Assembly: GCA_029379385.1 (NCBI GenBank)
Contig: CM055617.1
Coordinates: 7,502,001 to 7,566,000 of the forward strand
Direction: 5' to 3'
Length of the DNA: 64,000 nucleotides
From: Quillaja saponaria
Taxonomy: Eukaryota; Streptophyta; Magnoliopsida; Fabales; Quillajaceae
The notes beneath the pieces are model-generated. The model saw nothing but the letters and a program-made list of their open reading frames with translations. It ran no database searches and was not told the DNA's origin. The position numbers were made by a program, and so were the translations under genes. Of this stretch, positions 24,714 through 37,500 are shown in pieces; positions within the stretch are counted from its first letter, which is position 1, and each line of letters opens with the position of its first letter.

Positions 24714-25340
24714 GTAAATATTAATTTATTGCTATGTCTCTTTCTCACATATATATACCATTGAAAGTGGAAAAGAAAAAAAAAAATTACTAGGAGGGAG
24801 CAACTTTTAAAGAAGGATAATGTAGCTTGCTTGAACTAGCTTAATATTTTTTTCCACAGTAATCTTGTTGGCTGAGCTTTCTATGGCAATACAAATCAGC
24901 TTTTAGGAGGCTCACAATAAGTAAGCAGCTGTCTTCAGCTTCTTTTGGTCCTTTCCACCTTGTGAATGAGGAAGAAGTAAAAAATCGAGAAGAGTAATTC
25001 CATGGGGATATTGATTTTTGTTTTTTGTATTTTTTTCTCTTCATGTTTTGGTTTTTTGGCTGTTTGAATGTCATAGTTGAGAGTTGTTTCTTTTCTTATC
25101 TCTAGGATTGACTGGTTGAAAAGGATTCATGTAGTTCATGTTTTGACTTAGAAGAAATCTTAATGCAATCAATATAATTCAATTGGGAATTTGAGACAAA
25201 TGCTTTGTTATTTTGAGTTGAGAGTTCTTATACCAGTTACCAGTAGAACCACTGTAGGGTAAAGCCAATTTCCTTGAGCTTTAGTAGTTTGCTTTCAGTC
25301 TGGTGCAACTGACAACATGGCCAATTCAGGCTATTCATTT
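24714..25340 (+). other. Relic CDC48C intron up to duplication joint
   Basis: This sequence follows the donor of the linker exon in all three copies and continues into the native D2 exon only in copy 3. It ends at the joint with RLK sequence. No gene of its own. Confidence 0.7.
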
Positions 25341-26549
25341 TGAAGTGTTCATTCTATTGGTTAGCTCAATACGTGGTCATACTAGCGATATCTTGAAATG
25401 AAGAGTTGGAGTAACCTTCGCTTTATTGGTTCAACAAAAGGTGGACAAAGAAGTTTGATTTGGAGGAAGAACAAGGGCCTAAGCTGAGATTGAGGCCTAA
25501 TACTGGGTTGATTTGGTTCGAAATTGAGGACCTTGAGAAAGCTATAGATAATTTTCTGAGAACAATTTTATCTAGAGGTCGGTTGGCTTTGTCTACAAGG
25601 GAATTTTACCTGGTGGGACTATTGTTGCAGTTAAAAAGATTCCAGAATCAGAATTTCATGGGGATGCTGAGTTTCACACAGAGGTTGAGATTATTAGCAA
25701 TTTGAAGCACAGAAATCTTGTCCAACTCATAGGGTGTTGTTTGGTTGATGGGAATGAAAATTGCAACAGTGGAGGAAATTGTAGGTGTCTTGTTTATGAT
25801 TACATACCAAATGGGAACCTTGATGACCATCTATTTCCTTCAACAGATAATCAAAGTGCCAAGGAACCATTGACATGGACTCAAAGGAAAAGCGTAGTTT
25901 TAGATGTGGCAAAGGGGTTGGTATATTTGCACTATGGTGTGAAACCTGCAATTTATCACAGAGATATTAGACCTACAAACATACTACTCGATGCAGATAT
26001 GAGGGGAAGAGTTGCAGATTTTCAGTTGGCAAAGCAGAACAAAGAAGGTCATTCTCATGTCACTACTAGAGTAGCTGGAACTAATGGTTATCTAGCCCCA
26101 GAATATGCAATTTATGGTAAACTAACCTAGAAAGAGTGGTGTTTATAGCTTCAGAGTGGTGTGGTTTTGGAGATAATGTGAGGAAGGAAAGTTCTTGACT
26201 TGCCTTGGTCAGGATCACCAGCACCGCGTGAGTTCATCACAGGCTTGTCTTGGTCATTGGTGAAAAGTGGAAAAAATAGAAGATGCTTTGGATGCATCCC
26301 TATTGAAAGATGAGTATGATTGTTCTAGTTCAAATGTACAGAGCATAATGGAGAAATTTCTGCTGGTAGGGATTTTGTGTGCCCATGTAATTGTTGCTTC
26401 AAGGCCAAACATTCTGGATCCTCTGAACTCTGAAGATGATGGAAGGAGTCCCACCAATTCCAGATCGGCCAATGCCTCTTGGACACCCTTCTTTTACCTG
26501 GGAAAGCAAAACTATCGATATGTCGCCAGCATTGCCCGAAGAAATCTAA
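25341..26549 (+). pseudogene. Receptor-like kinase fragment (copy b)
   Basis: Kinase domain of an At1g11050-like receptor kinase. Juxtamembrane LRLRPNTGLIWFEIEDLEKA leads into a glycine loop broken by a one-base loss near 25582. The catalytic core reads on in another frame: VAVKK lysine segment, AEFHTEVEIISNLKHRNLV, YHRDIRPTNILLDAD (HRD kept), then DFQ in place of DFG, and GYLAPEYAIYG. A stop follows at LT*KEW near 26128. The tail carries the 7-bp duplication at 26421-26434 that shifts frame, ending at 26549. The extracellular and membrane parts are absent because the fragment starts at the joint with CDC48C. Dead as a kinase. Confidence 0.9.
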
Positions 26550-27296
26550 GAAGGTGCCAGTTTGTGATAAAATGTGAATGTTATCGAGTCCTTCTTTGCA
26601 AGACAGTGCTACTAGAAAACAGTCCCCATTTATGAACCCATCAGAGTTTGTGTTAATATATAGAATGTAAATCTCAGAACCAGTAGTACACATTTAGTAT
26701 TAGAATTGGGGGGCATTTTAACAAATGAAGCAGAAGCATCTAATCAGTACTGCTTTTACTATCTTCCATCCCCCCTTAAGCCTTCCAAATACTTGCATTA
26801 TGCTCAGTGAAGTTGTCTAAATCAGAATTTTTTGTTCTGGTAAGAATGGGACTGGGTTTGGACAAAGGAGATCAATCAGATTACGCATGATACTTCATTA
26901 TAAGTTATTACACAATAGTACATTAGTATTGGTGAGCTTTCTTTGAAGTCTACTTTCTCTTCAACAATCCTTCTAAATCAAGATTCACAGGTCATATGCA
27001 TGAAAAGAACAACCACTCGATTGGTACAATAGTAGAAAATTTTCTTCTGATATTAAATCTCTTTGAAAACACTCCCACAGTTAACAAAGGTACATGGAAT
27101 TTGCTGATAAGCATCATTTAAACCACAACATGACCACTTGGTCAAAGACAAGAAGAACGGTTCTGACAGCACCATAAATAATAATTTCACTTTAAAATCT
27201 TAAACAAGCTGAAATCTTAAATAAACTGAGACTCGATAAAGAGTCTTTATTCTTCAAAACAAATATATATGTAGATTAAACTTGTGAAGAATGTTA
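26550..27296. other. Shared spacer between RLK and cupin C
   Basis: Homologous to 8817-9544. Likely holds the cupin C 3' untranslated region. Nothing else recognised. Confidence 0.5.
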
Positions 27297-30200
27297 CTAA
27301 ATTGTTGGAGGGATGAGAATACTGGTCTTCTGAGTATTTGACAAGAAAAGCTGCTGAAATTCTTCATCCACATTAAGAGAAGCTTCTAAAACTGAAGGAG
27401 ACAATGCCCCCCAAATTGATGTATCCCCAGCTAGCTCTTCTAGTATAGGCCTGCATAAAAAGCAACCCGGTATCACAAAAAGTAACACTAATAGAAAAGG
27501 AGACTCTAAGTGCACGGAGATTTTTTTTTTCTCCATACACTCTGCTCCATCAAATAAAAAATGAATCCCGCATGAGATTAACTTTTTATTTTATTGTGTT
27601 TGTATGGCCGTGTACAGAGCTACACGGATCATTATCCTAAAATAAGTTCTTCAAATGATTCTTAAATAATACTAAGCTTGATTACTTTGTAGTTGTTAGT
27701 ACAGACAGCAACTCCATTCCATCTGGGCCAGCAATTTGAGCAACCACATAGAATTGTGGTACCACAAGCAAGTCACCTGCCTTTACTGTTGTGTCCAGCA
27801 CAAGCTTCCCATTTATACCGACAATCTCAACCTTACCATTCCCTTTGGTAATGTAAATTAATTGAACAGCATAGTTTGCAGGGAAATTTGGTGACTTAAT
27901 GGCATTAGCTTCAAGCTTAATTCTGACAGCACTCAACCCAGTTTCTCCAGTGAAAGCAAATTCTGACTCTGTCACTTTAGTGACAGACCCACCATTTTTA
28001 ATAGCAATATCTGGTTCTGCAGCATCAATGCTATAGACCAATTTGCTACTCATGTCTTTCTTTGGGTTAGGCATGTGTTTTCCTTCTTCTAGCTTGATGA
28101 TCAATATCCCAGTTTGGCTTTTTGTGAGCTTTTGGACTTCATCTTTGGTCAAATTGTAAGCTCTGCTAGTGAGCTCAGTAGAGAAACCACCCAAAATACC
28201 CATAGCTCCTGTAAGAAAAAAGTAGGAGAATTCACCAGGAATAAGAGCTGTAGAAGTTTCGCCCAAAAATACCAAAATGAGTTCTGAATCTCCTTTGTTG
28301 AACCACCATGAGACTGCCCCAAGGGGTACTGGTATGATATCTCCTTTCTTAAGCTTCAACACTTTCTGGTGTGATGAGTTAGGAAGTATCATTCCAACTA
28401 CACCTTCAGTCCCTGCATTTCCAAAATAGATTACAGATGGGAAGAACAAAATCCGGGTTCGATCCCAGGAAACATTTATGGAAAAGGCAGTTATAAATTG
28501 TGAACAAGATTACGGCAGGTTGAAAGTATATGAAATATTCCAAAGTAAAGCTACATGGCTTGCATATTTGCTACACGCACTACTCATATAGGTTATTAAC
28601 ATTACTAATTTAAAATGTTACACAATTTCTAAGATTAGTATTATGAATTTTGAAAAAATGAAAATGAAGAAAATTTTAGACAATAATTAATATTAAACTC
28701 GTAGTGTCATTGCAAATTTGTATTATTTTAATATTTAAAATAAAAATATAATACTTTTGGAAAAGTAGTTTGCTCTCGTAAGCCTCAAACCACAAAGAAT
28801 ATAATGCATTCCTTTTACTATGTGCAATGGAGCAATCCACTTGAGCAAGGATGAAAATATCGTGTCTTGATATAATTTCGATCAGTCTAGAAATAGAAGT
28901 ATATCATATACATATAAAAAATATTATAAAAATAGTATACAATCTCAGAAACATATAATATGTAAAAGTATTGTATAATATTTATTTATGAATGATTTGT
29001 AATGTATATAATAATTAATTATGCATGTTTGAATATTTGATTTGTCTCTTCACATAATTTGTAATTTTTTTTATATGTTTAATCTCAATCATTTACTAGA
29101 TTATACATAATACAACCAATATATATTAACTAAATTAAGTTTAGAAATAATACTTATACTTAACTATATTTATTTTCTTATCATTTGACTAGCTTTGACA
29201 TAATAGTTTTTTAAATTTATTTTTAACTTATAGTTTTTATACTAAAAAAATCTAATTGTATAATTTATATATATAATTTAGTTTATATTACTTAATTTGT
29301 AAAAATTAAGTATTAATATGTAAAAATAAAAATAAAAAATTTTATTAGTTATAATTTTTTAATTAAAAAAATATAAACCCTTTGTAAATATTAAAAACAA
29401 ACATTTATAATGAAAAAAATTAAAATTAAAACTACACATCACTAAATATTTCTTTGTTAATTCTTGATTTTTATTTTCATTGTTGCTTTCCTTTTTATTG
29501 GAGTTAAGAAAATTTTATAAAGTTAAAATTTATAGAATACTGTATCTAAAAATATCTAAAATATCATTTGATATAATTGGATACTAATAAATATTCATAA
29601 ATATATTTAAATATTTCTAGTAAACAATAATTATATTTTATAATTAAAAATATGGATAAGTTTGGACCTGTATAGTAAAATAAAAAATAAAAACATTTAT
29701 TTCCTTGGACATGTGCACATGTCATGTGGGAAATTGTACTTTTGCATTTATACTTGAAAAATTAATAAAAATATAATATTAATGAAGCCAAATTAAAACC
29801 ACATAGAAAATAATGCACATATCACAAGAGAAACAGTAGTCTTGCAGAATTGCAAGAATTTTTTATTATAAAATATATTTTTGAGAGGAATATAAATTTT
29901 TTATCTGAAACAAATTTCTCGAATGGTTCCAAATCTGCAAAACTGCATGCACATGATCAATCTCCAAAATAGCATAATTCAGGAATATATAAGTTAGTTA
30001 AATTGATAATTTTCTCAATTTTATTCAAAAAATAAAAAATATGGATAAGTTTGGACCTGTATAGTAAAATAAAAAATAAAAACATTTATTTCCTTGGACA
30101 TGTGCACATGTCATGTGGGAAATTGTACTTTTGCATTTATACTTGAAAAATTAATAAAAATATAATATTAATGAAGCCAAATTAAAACCACATAGAAAAT

Positions 30201-31148
30201 AATGCACATATCACAAGAGAAACAGTAGTCTTGCAGAATTACAAGAATTTGTTATTATAAAATATATTTTTGAGAGGAATATAAATTTTTTATCTGAAAC
30301 AGATTTCTCGAATGGTTCCAAATCTGCAAGACTGCATGCACATGATCAATCTCCAAAATAGCATAATCCAGGAATATATAAGTTAGTTAAATTGATAAAT
30401 TTCTCAATTTTATTAAAAAATTAAAAATATGGATAAGTTTGGACCTGTATAGTAAAATAAAAAATAAAAACATTTATTTCCTTGGACATGTGCACATGTC
30501 ATGTAGGAAATTGTACTTTTGCATTTATACTTGAAAAATTAATAAAAATATAATATTAATGAAGCCAAATTAAAACCACATAGAAAATAATGCACATATC
30601 ACAAGGGAAACAGTAGTCTTGCAGAATTACAAGAATTTTTTATTATAAAATATATTTTTGAGAGGAATATAAATTTTTTATCTGAAATAGATTTCTCAAA
30701 TGGTTCCAAATCTGCAAGACTGCATGCACATGATCAGTCTCCAAAATAGCATAATTTAGGAATATACAAGTTAGTTAAATTGATAATTTTCTCAATTTTA
30801 TTCAAAAAATTAAAAATTATGTTTTATTTATATTAAAATTGAGAAATTTATAGGAAAAAAAAAAACTTATATTGTGTTATATAACTCAACTCGTAAATTC
30901 AACGAATCTCTTATCATAAAAATAAATAAATAAATAAAAATATACTAACCTTGAAGAACATAGCCAACTTTAGAGGAATCTGCATAATGAGGAAGAGCAA
31001 AGCCACGGGGTTGCAGAGTAAGCCTACCAGCACCAACATTCGTCTTCCCAAGCAAAGGAAATTTGGAACTTGACCAAGTTTCATACTTTCCACCCTCTAC
31101 CTCACTAGCTATCTGAGCAGTCATGGGTGTTAAGTCTACGTTTTCCAT
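27297..31148 (-). CDS. Cupin C: 11S-globulin/glutelin-D-like protein
   Basis: Exons 31148-30950, 28412-27686 and 27450-27297 (199, 727, 154 nt) code for 359 residues without interruption. Same two-cupin layout as gene A, with no cysteine, no signal peptide and no metal-site histidines. Copy-specific features include VVGMILPNSSHQKV and, in exon 3, LSNTQKTSILIPPTI. The first intron is 2537 bp against 1785 bp in A and E, because it contains three tandem copies of a 388-bp segment that is single in those genes. GT-AG borders are all intact, and the promoter has TATAAATA. It is expected to be functional; seed storage or seed-protein-like role inferred from family. Confidence 0.92.
29651..30815. 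repeat. 388-bp tandem triplication in cupin C intron 1
   Basis: Three successive copies start with TATGGATAAGTTTGGACCTG at 29651, 30040 and 30428 (periods 389 and 388 bp) and are nearly identical. Cupin A and cupin E introns have one diverged counterpart each. Confidence 0.92.
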
Positions 31149-31518
31149 GGCTTAATTCCTTAGCACTTTCTCAACTAAACACTGAAAAATTAAACACACA
31201 AAACCCATAAACAAACATTTGGATCTGGATCTTCAATGGAGGGAATCACGTTAGTAAAAAAAAAAAAAAAAGAAATAAACACAAATTTTTCTCTTTTCAA
31301 TAAATTTGTTTTTGATTAAATATATTCTGAGAATAGAAAGTATCGATATATGTCTTTTTTATTTTTGGAACAAAATTTCCTGAAGAGGACCCAATTCTTT
31401 CAAATTTCAGAGTAACAATTTAGAAAATAGCCATACCTGATTTTGTAAAGAAATTGTGTACGTAATGGTGGAGAAGTTTTCAATATGAGGAAACAAAAGA
31501 GTAACAAATATATTTATA
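31149..31518 (-). promoter_or_regulatory. Cupin C promoter and leader
   Basis: TATAAATA at 31511-31518 (minus strand). A 5'-leader intron is likely between AAAATCAG|GTATGG (near 31437) and TTTTTCAG just before the start codon. The sequence matches the distal half of the duplicated cupin A promoter. Confidence 0.6.
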
Positions 31519-31914
31519 GAGAAGAGGCAAGTTTACATTTTTTTTTTTTAGTGGTGAGGTTGTGTATATTTTAGTACTTCAACTTTGTGAGTATTGTTGT
31601 GTACAATAAGTTCTTTACTGTCAAATAATTGTACATTAATTATGTTTTTCAATTTAATACTTTCCAAACGTCACATTCTTTATTTTTTTTGTTTCAATCT
31701 TCTTCCTATCAATATTCAATTTCATCTACGTAGCATTTTTAAAATTTTAATTTTCTTGAATTTTCATTCTACAATGTTTTTCTTTTAGAAAATTAAAATT
31801 CAATGAAAAGGTAGGAATTATATCATTGTGTGTATATATTATGTATATATAATATTAGAAATTGAAGTTTTAGACAAAAAATTGATGTTTTTGATCGTGT
31901 CAAAATTAAATATT

Positions 31915-32680
31915 TAATTCACTCGAATCAAAATTTAATATTCATGCAATTTGCAATTTGCAATTTGTATTAAATATAACTATATTAGATGATTTGTTAT
32001 ATGATCATATCATATTCAAAGATGTTGATTTTGATTATTTTGAGTTGTGTCAATTTTGAGGGTTGGAATCTTCTTGAAATCTTTAAAGAATTCTCCCATT
32101 ATATAGAATGGGACATCAAGTTTGTCTATTTGCCATGGTGGTTTTCTCTATCTCATTTTATTTGGTCGTGTCGAAATCGAATATTTACTTCAATCAAAAT
32201 TTTATAATTTCAGGCAATTTACAAATCGTATTAAATATAACTATATTAGATGATTTGTTATATGATCATATCATATTCAAAGATGTTGATTTTGATTATT
32301 TTGAATTGTGTCAATTTTGAGGGTTGGAATCTTCTTAAAAGCTTTAAAGAATTCTCCCATAATATAGAATGGGACATCAAGTTTGTGTCTATTTGTCATG
32401 ATGGTTTTCTCTATCTCATGGTGTCGAAATCGAATATTTAATTCACTTCAATCAAAATTTTATATTTCAGGCAATTTACTAATCGTATTAAATATAACTA
32501 TATTAGGTGATTTGTTATATGATCATATCATATTCAAAGATGTTAATTTTGATTATTTTGAATTGGGTCATTTTTTAAGGTTGGAATCTTTTTAAAATCT
32601 TTAAAAAATTCTCCCATTATATAGAATGGGACATCAAGTTTGTCCATTTGCCATAGTGGTTTTCTCTATCTCGGGTTAAT
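31915..32680. repeat. 258-bp tandem triplication upstream of cupin C
   Basis: TTAAATATAACTATATTAG recurs at about 31970, 32231 and 32488, each time followed by the same roughly 258 bp including GAATTCTCCCAT and ATAGAATGGGACATCAAG. Unit 1 has one copy (about 13690-13870) and unit 3 a diverged one (about 50380-50560). Confidence 0.9.
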
Positions 32681-34130
32681 GACATCTTGGTACACACGAC
32701 CAATAGCTACAGTCTACATAATTTTGAAACAAGTCAAAAAATGGCCATAGGAAACATGAAGTATAAAACCATAAACAGCTCTATCCCGGCAGTCTGGTAA
32801 GGGACATTATCATGACACGTCAATTTTCCTCATTTTTTCACGTTGTCTTTTGGTATATGAATGTATCTGACCAGGGAATATATAGACAAGATAAACAAAT
32901 AAATTTATTGTGAATAGCGATAAATTTGATTTAATTTTTGGTTATAAATTATGGTTTGAGATGTTATTTGAAATACTAACTTATTTTTTTTAGTTTTGTT
33001 TGTGTGATTTTAAAAATTGTTATTGTAAATTATGGTTTGAGATTTTTTTTTTATTGGATATGTAAACTACAAAAAACAAAAACAAAAATCTATGAGTAAT
33101 GTTATAAAATTATTGTAATAGTAAAATGAAAATAAAAAAAATGTCAATCAAAAGCATTTTTATTCATACGATCAATTTTTTATATTTATATTTAGATGAT
33201 CGTTGCACTTAATTTATTAAACAAATTACAATCATTACCTATTTGTAAATAAAAATAATTCTTACGGATATATTTTGTTATAACCCAGTATTACAATATA
33301 TGCTTTAGAATATTGATACGTAATTTGTAATGACTTAGTAATTAAAATTTAAAATTGATTGAATATTAATATAATATATATATATATATATAATTTATTA
33401 TTAAGATTAAATTTTAGCCACGACTAACCTTGACTTTACTTTCCAAATTCTGTCTTATCCTTCATAGTCTTTATCTTCCTTGTTCTTTTTTTTCAATTTT
33501 TGTCCTTCCCTTTAGCCGACTTACTTTTCGATTTCTCTTCCCCTACTTTCTTCGATGGTTCTAGCCTCTTACTCTTAGTCCTGACGTGGTGAACTTTTGC
33601 CTTTGTAACCGAGAAACATGAAATGTGCTTGACAAGGATCTTGGTTAAATTTGCTAGACAGATAGATGAGAAACATGAAATTTGACCCAAATAAACAAAA
33701 TATAATCCTAACATGTTAACCTACTAGTACTCTAGTAGCATATAACCAAAAGTGCAATTACATTGAAGAACCTAACTCATAATGGCTCAAGTTGAAGTTC
33801 AAAACGTCTAAATTAGTTACATAAATTTTTGAAAATGGTGACCATCATCTTGTAATTAATCTTGTTATGAAGCTTAACAGGGAATGAGAGAGTTCGAAGG
33901 GGAGGTGCACTGAGACAAAGTTTTCGTTTTCGTAGAGATGGGACTAAAGGGAATTTTTTTGGGGTGTGCTCTTTGGGCTAATCAGTTATCATATAGATTT
34001 TTAAATCAAGAGAAAAATTAGTTAGCAGAAATGAGCCTAAACAATCATTGTTTTGTTTTATTTTGTTTCGTTTTTGTTAATGTTATTTATTTTTGTGAAA
34101 TGTTGTCTTTAATTATGAAAATAAAGGTCT
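32681..34130. other. AT-rich spacer with Lys-rich minus-strand frame
   Basis: Homologous to 13.9-14.6 kb. At 33493-33714 a minus-strand frame ends in a Lys/Ser-rich stretch (RTKSKRLEPSKKVGEEKSK). Its counterpart at about 14.1 kb is less open. About 150 bp at 33825-33990 has no counterpart in unit 1. No gene assigned. Confidence 0.35.
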
Positions 34131-34132
34131 AA

Positions 34133-34215
34133 GCTATAATCATTGTATCCGAATCACAAGTGCTGTCTGTACAGAGGCATTCAAGTTCAAACCAATCTTT
34201 GTAGCATAATCATGA
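34133..34215 (-). pseudogene. PPR gene fragment inserted beside dead cupin D
   Basis: AGTGCTGTCTGTACAGAGGC and the following 35 bp match the PPR gene at about 418-475 (the ALIAMYAKC region), and the preceding part resembles about 299-320. The PPR sequence in between is missing. It abuts cupin downstream sequence at about 34216. A shorter trace of the same material is at 14617-14640. Confidence 0.7.
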
Positions 34216-34508
34216 AAACAGCTCATATGCCTGAAAAGAACAACGACTCGGTACAATAATGGAAAGTTTTCTTCTGATATTGAATCTCCTTGAAAACCTT
34301 CAATGGAATTAAGAAAGATACATGGAATTTGTTGATATAAACATTATTTAAATCATAACACAACCACTTGATCAAATTAAGAAATGAAAAATGACTCTGA
34401 TGACACGTCAAAGAATTATTTTATCTTACAATCTTAACTAAACTAGGATACGATAATGAGTTTTATTCCTCAAAACGATCTTAGAGATTGAACATGCCAA
34501 GAATGTTA

Positions 34509-35539
34509 CTAAATTGTTGGAGGGATGAGAATACTGGTCTTTCTAGTATTTGACAAGAAAAGCCGCTGAAATTCTTCATCCACATTAAGAGAGGCTTGTA
34601 AAACTTCTAGAGACAATGCCTCCCAAATTGATGTATCCCCAGCTAGCTCTTCTAGTACTCCATCCTCTCAGCTCCATCTAATAAAAAATAATCCCAAATG
34701 AGGTTCAATTTTTTATATTGTGTCTGTATGGTCGTGTACAGTACACACACTTCGGCTTCATACACGTATTATTAGCTAAAATAAGTTCTTTGAATGATTC
34801 TTAAATTATAGTAAGCTTAATTACGTTGTGGTTGTCAGTACAGACAGCATCTGGGCCAGCAATTTGAGCAACCACAAAGAATTGTGGTACCACAAGCAAG
34901 TCACCTGCCTTTACTTTTGTGTCCAGCACAAGCTTCCCATTGATACCCACAATCTCAACCTTCCCATTCCCTTTGGTAATGTAAATTAATTGAACTGCAT
35001 AGTTTTCAGGGAAATTTGGTGACGACTTAATGGCATTAGCTTCAAGCTTAATTCTGACAGCACTCAGCCCAGTTTCTCAAATGAAAGCAAATTCTGACTC
35101 TGTCACTTTAGTGTCAGACCCACCATTTTCAGTAGCAATATCTGGTCCTGCAGCATCAATGTTATATACCAATTTGCTACTCTTGTCTTTCTTTGGATTA
35201 GGCATGTGTTTTCCTTCTTCTAGCTTGATGAAAATAACCCAGTTTGGCTTTTTGTGAGCTTTTGGACTTCATCTTTGGTCAAATGTAAGATCCGCTAGTG
35301 AGCTCAGTAGAGAAACCACCCAACATACCTAGAGCTCCTGTTAGTAAGTGATTTCACCAGGAATAAGAGCTGAGAAAGTTTCACCCAAAAATACCAAAAT
35401 GAGTTCTGGATCTCCATTGTTGAACCACCATGAGACTGTTCCAAGGGGTACTGGTCTGATATCTCCTTTCTTAAGCTTTAACACTTTCTGGTGTGATGAG
35501 TCAGGGAGCACCATCCCAACTACACCTTCAGTCCGTGCA
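34509..35539 (-). pseudogene. Cupin D: dead copy with exons 2 and 3
   Basis: Exon 3 (34509 to about 34657) is recognisable but its 5' border and the adjoining intron are deleted. Exon 2 (about 34822-35534) carries the same premature TGA as cupin B (35077-35079), the same one-base loss near 35283, the same rewritten segment near 35340, and the same acceptor change AG to AC at 35535. No exon 1 found upstream. It is the duplicated sister of B and was already dead when the units separated. Confidence 0.9.
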
Positions 35540-35544
35540 TTTTG

Positions 35545-37122
35545 AAAATAGATTACAGATGCGCATAACCCAATTAATTAGTAATTACAGGTAACGATGT
35601 ATTAGTTTGATGCAAATGATGAAAAATGATTTATGTAACTCATCAATTACACATCTTCTATTTGTAAAAGTGAAAAATGGGGTCACGGGCTTGCATATCT
35701 GTTGCACCTAGCTACTTACTACTCATAGGTTATTAACATTAACAACTCAATTTGCATAATTTCTAATATTGGTGTTATAAACAATATACGCAATCTTGAC
35801 CTAAGAATATGAGTTATTAATTTATCAATTATAAATTTTCAATTAAAGTGAAATTTTCTTACATGATCATCGATCGTGTTATAAAAAATAAAAAAATCAT
35901 TATTTATTCTGTTTGGAACAACTAAACAAAATAAGTAATAAATAACCAATGAAATATCATATTTATCTAGTTTTTTTTTTTTTTTTTTTGTCATAGCTGT
36001 TTTCTCTTTCTCGTATTTATTACATTTTGGTACAGACGACATAATAGACAAGTCAATTTGTCAGGTACTTAGTGAATTTAGATATTTTATTTTGCAGGAG
36101 TCAAATTAAAATTAAAATTCATATTGAATAAAAATTATTAACAAGTTAGAGTCAGTTAAAAAATAATTTATGTGAAGAATATTGAAATATTACCAAAGAA
36201 AAAAAAAGTAATTTATGTGAAGTTTTCGTTTTATAAAAATTAACAATATATATTATAGAAAACAAGTAAATCAGACTTTTTTTATATTTTTTTTGTGTCT
36301 AAATCTTTTTTATTTTATACCGTGCCAACTTTATTCATTATTTATAATTTTTTTGGATAAACTCTCACATTTATTAAGTACTATATACTGCTTATACTTA
36401 TAAAAAGTTAACCAGGTACACAAGCATTGAAAAATTATTGGAAAAAAATTATAACAAAAAGAGTATATATATATATATATATATACACATACTCTATCAT
36501 TTGTTAGAAAAATATAAAAATTATATTTACATGCTACTATATCTTTTTTTTTTTCATGTTTTCTCAAACCAACTTTTCATTTTATTGAAAAAACATGAGT
36601 TATTAACTCATACATGTAATTCTCTAAAGTCAAAATTTTTAAAAAATAGAAATATTCTTTTATATCTATCTTATTTTTTAATTTTTTTTCTTTATTAGAC
36701 TTATAATTTTCTTATTTTACTATATATAAAAGTGATTTAATAATAAAGTTTTTGATTTCTTTAAATATGCTTATAAATTTTTATATTACATAGTTTATAT
36801 TTAGTTTTTATTTTGCTTTAAATTTACAACTTTTATTTTTATAAATTTTTCTCTATTTTAATATAATAGGATTGTAATTATTTTAGGATTATTAATTTAT
36901 TTTTACTAATTCTTATCAATGTTAATAATTTATAATTTTTCAATAATTCTATGTTAATAGTAATTATAATTGAATTTCTCATTTTGTCTGTTTGTTTAAT
37001 AAATACTTAATAATCTTAATTATTTTAGTTTCACAAATTTACAAAGTAAAAAAATAATAATAATAATTATAATATTATTATTTTACCTAAAAAATATTTA
37101 TATTTTTTATAAATATTCTTCC
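35545..37122. other. AT-rich spacer, counterpart of 15.6-17.3 kb
   Basis: Contains a TA microsatellite at about 36462-36490. No gene; open frames are low-complexity Ile/Tyr/Lys strings. Confidence 0.5.
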
Positions 37123-37375
37123 ATAATTACTTATCATGCACATGAGAAAAGGACATGACAGGTTCAGAGAGAAAGAGAAGATAGATGGTGGCTTCAGGGA
37201 TTGGGTAGGCATGCATGCATTCGAACAAGTTGCCAGGAAGAATACCTTCCACCCCTAAAATCCTTATCCTTATTATTGATCATCAGAGCTTTCTCTCTTT
37301 CTCTCTCTATCTCTCTCATTCGGATTTTGGTGCATGCTGAGCGTGAGTGAACACGAATATCGGGTATACCCTACC
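37123..37375 (+). promoter_or_regulatory. Conserved RY-motif block (unit 2)
   Basis: Near-identical to 17271-17515, with CATGCATGCAT kept and the CT-rich stretch following. The donor-like end reads ATATCGG|GTATACC here, one base different from unit 1. Confidence 0.4.
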
Positions 37376-37376
37376 A

Positions 37377-37500
37377 CACAACACATGGGGAGGTGACTGC
37401 AGGCCATTGCTCCGTTTTTATCCATTGTATTAATCCGTGAACCAAATTCTCTCAAAAAAAAAAAAAAAAAAATCTCAGTTTCTAATATGGATTCACTCCT
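37377..37500 (+). mobile_element. Small insertion with internal poly-A run
   Basis: About 125 bp absent from units 1 and 3. It contains GGGGAGGTGACTGCAGGCC, then CCATTGTATTAATCCGTG, then a run of about 20 A. The form recalls a short retroposed transcript end, but no target-site duplication was defined. Confidence 0.3.

Larger units (their letters stand above)
8459..25340. repeat. Tandem segmental duplication unit 1
   Basis: Order: RLK tail, cupin A, dead cupin B, RY block, LTR-like insertion, copia fragment, minus-strand orphan exon, CDC48C front part. The right end is the point in a CDC48C intron where sequence switches to RLK (after CTATTCATTT). The same switch occurs at 44936, and the unduplicated intron continues differently after 62171. 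The left RLK copy is itself truncated, so this unit is shorter (about 16.9 kb) than unit 2. Confidence 0.85.

Noticed and set aside
29651..30815. CRISPR-like or satellite array
   Set aside because: Three contiguous 388-bp copies without spacers, inside a plant intron; a local tandem triplication.
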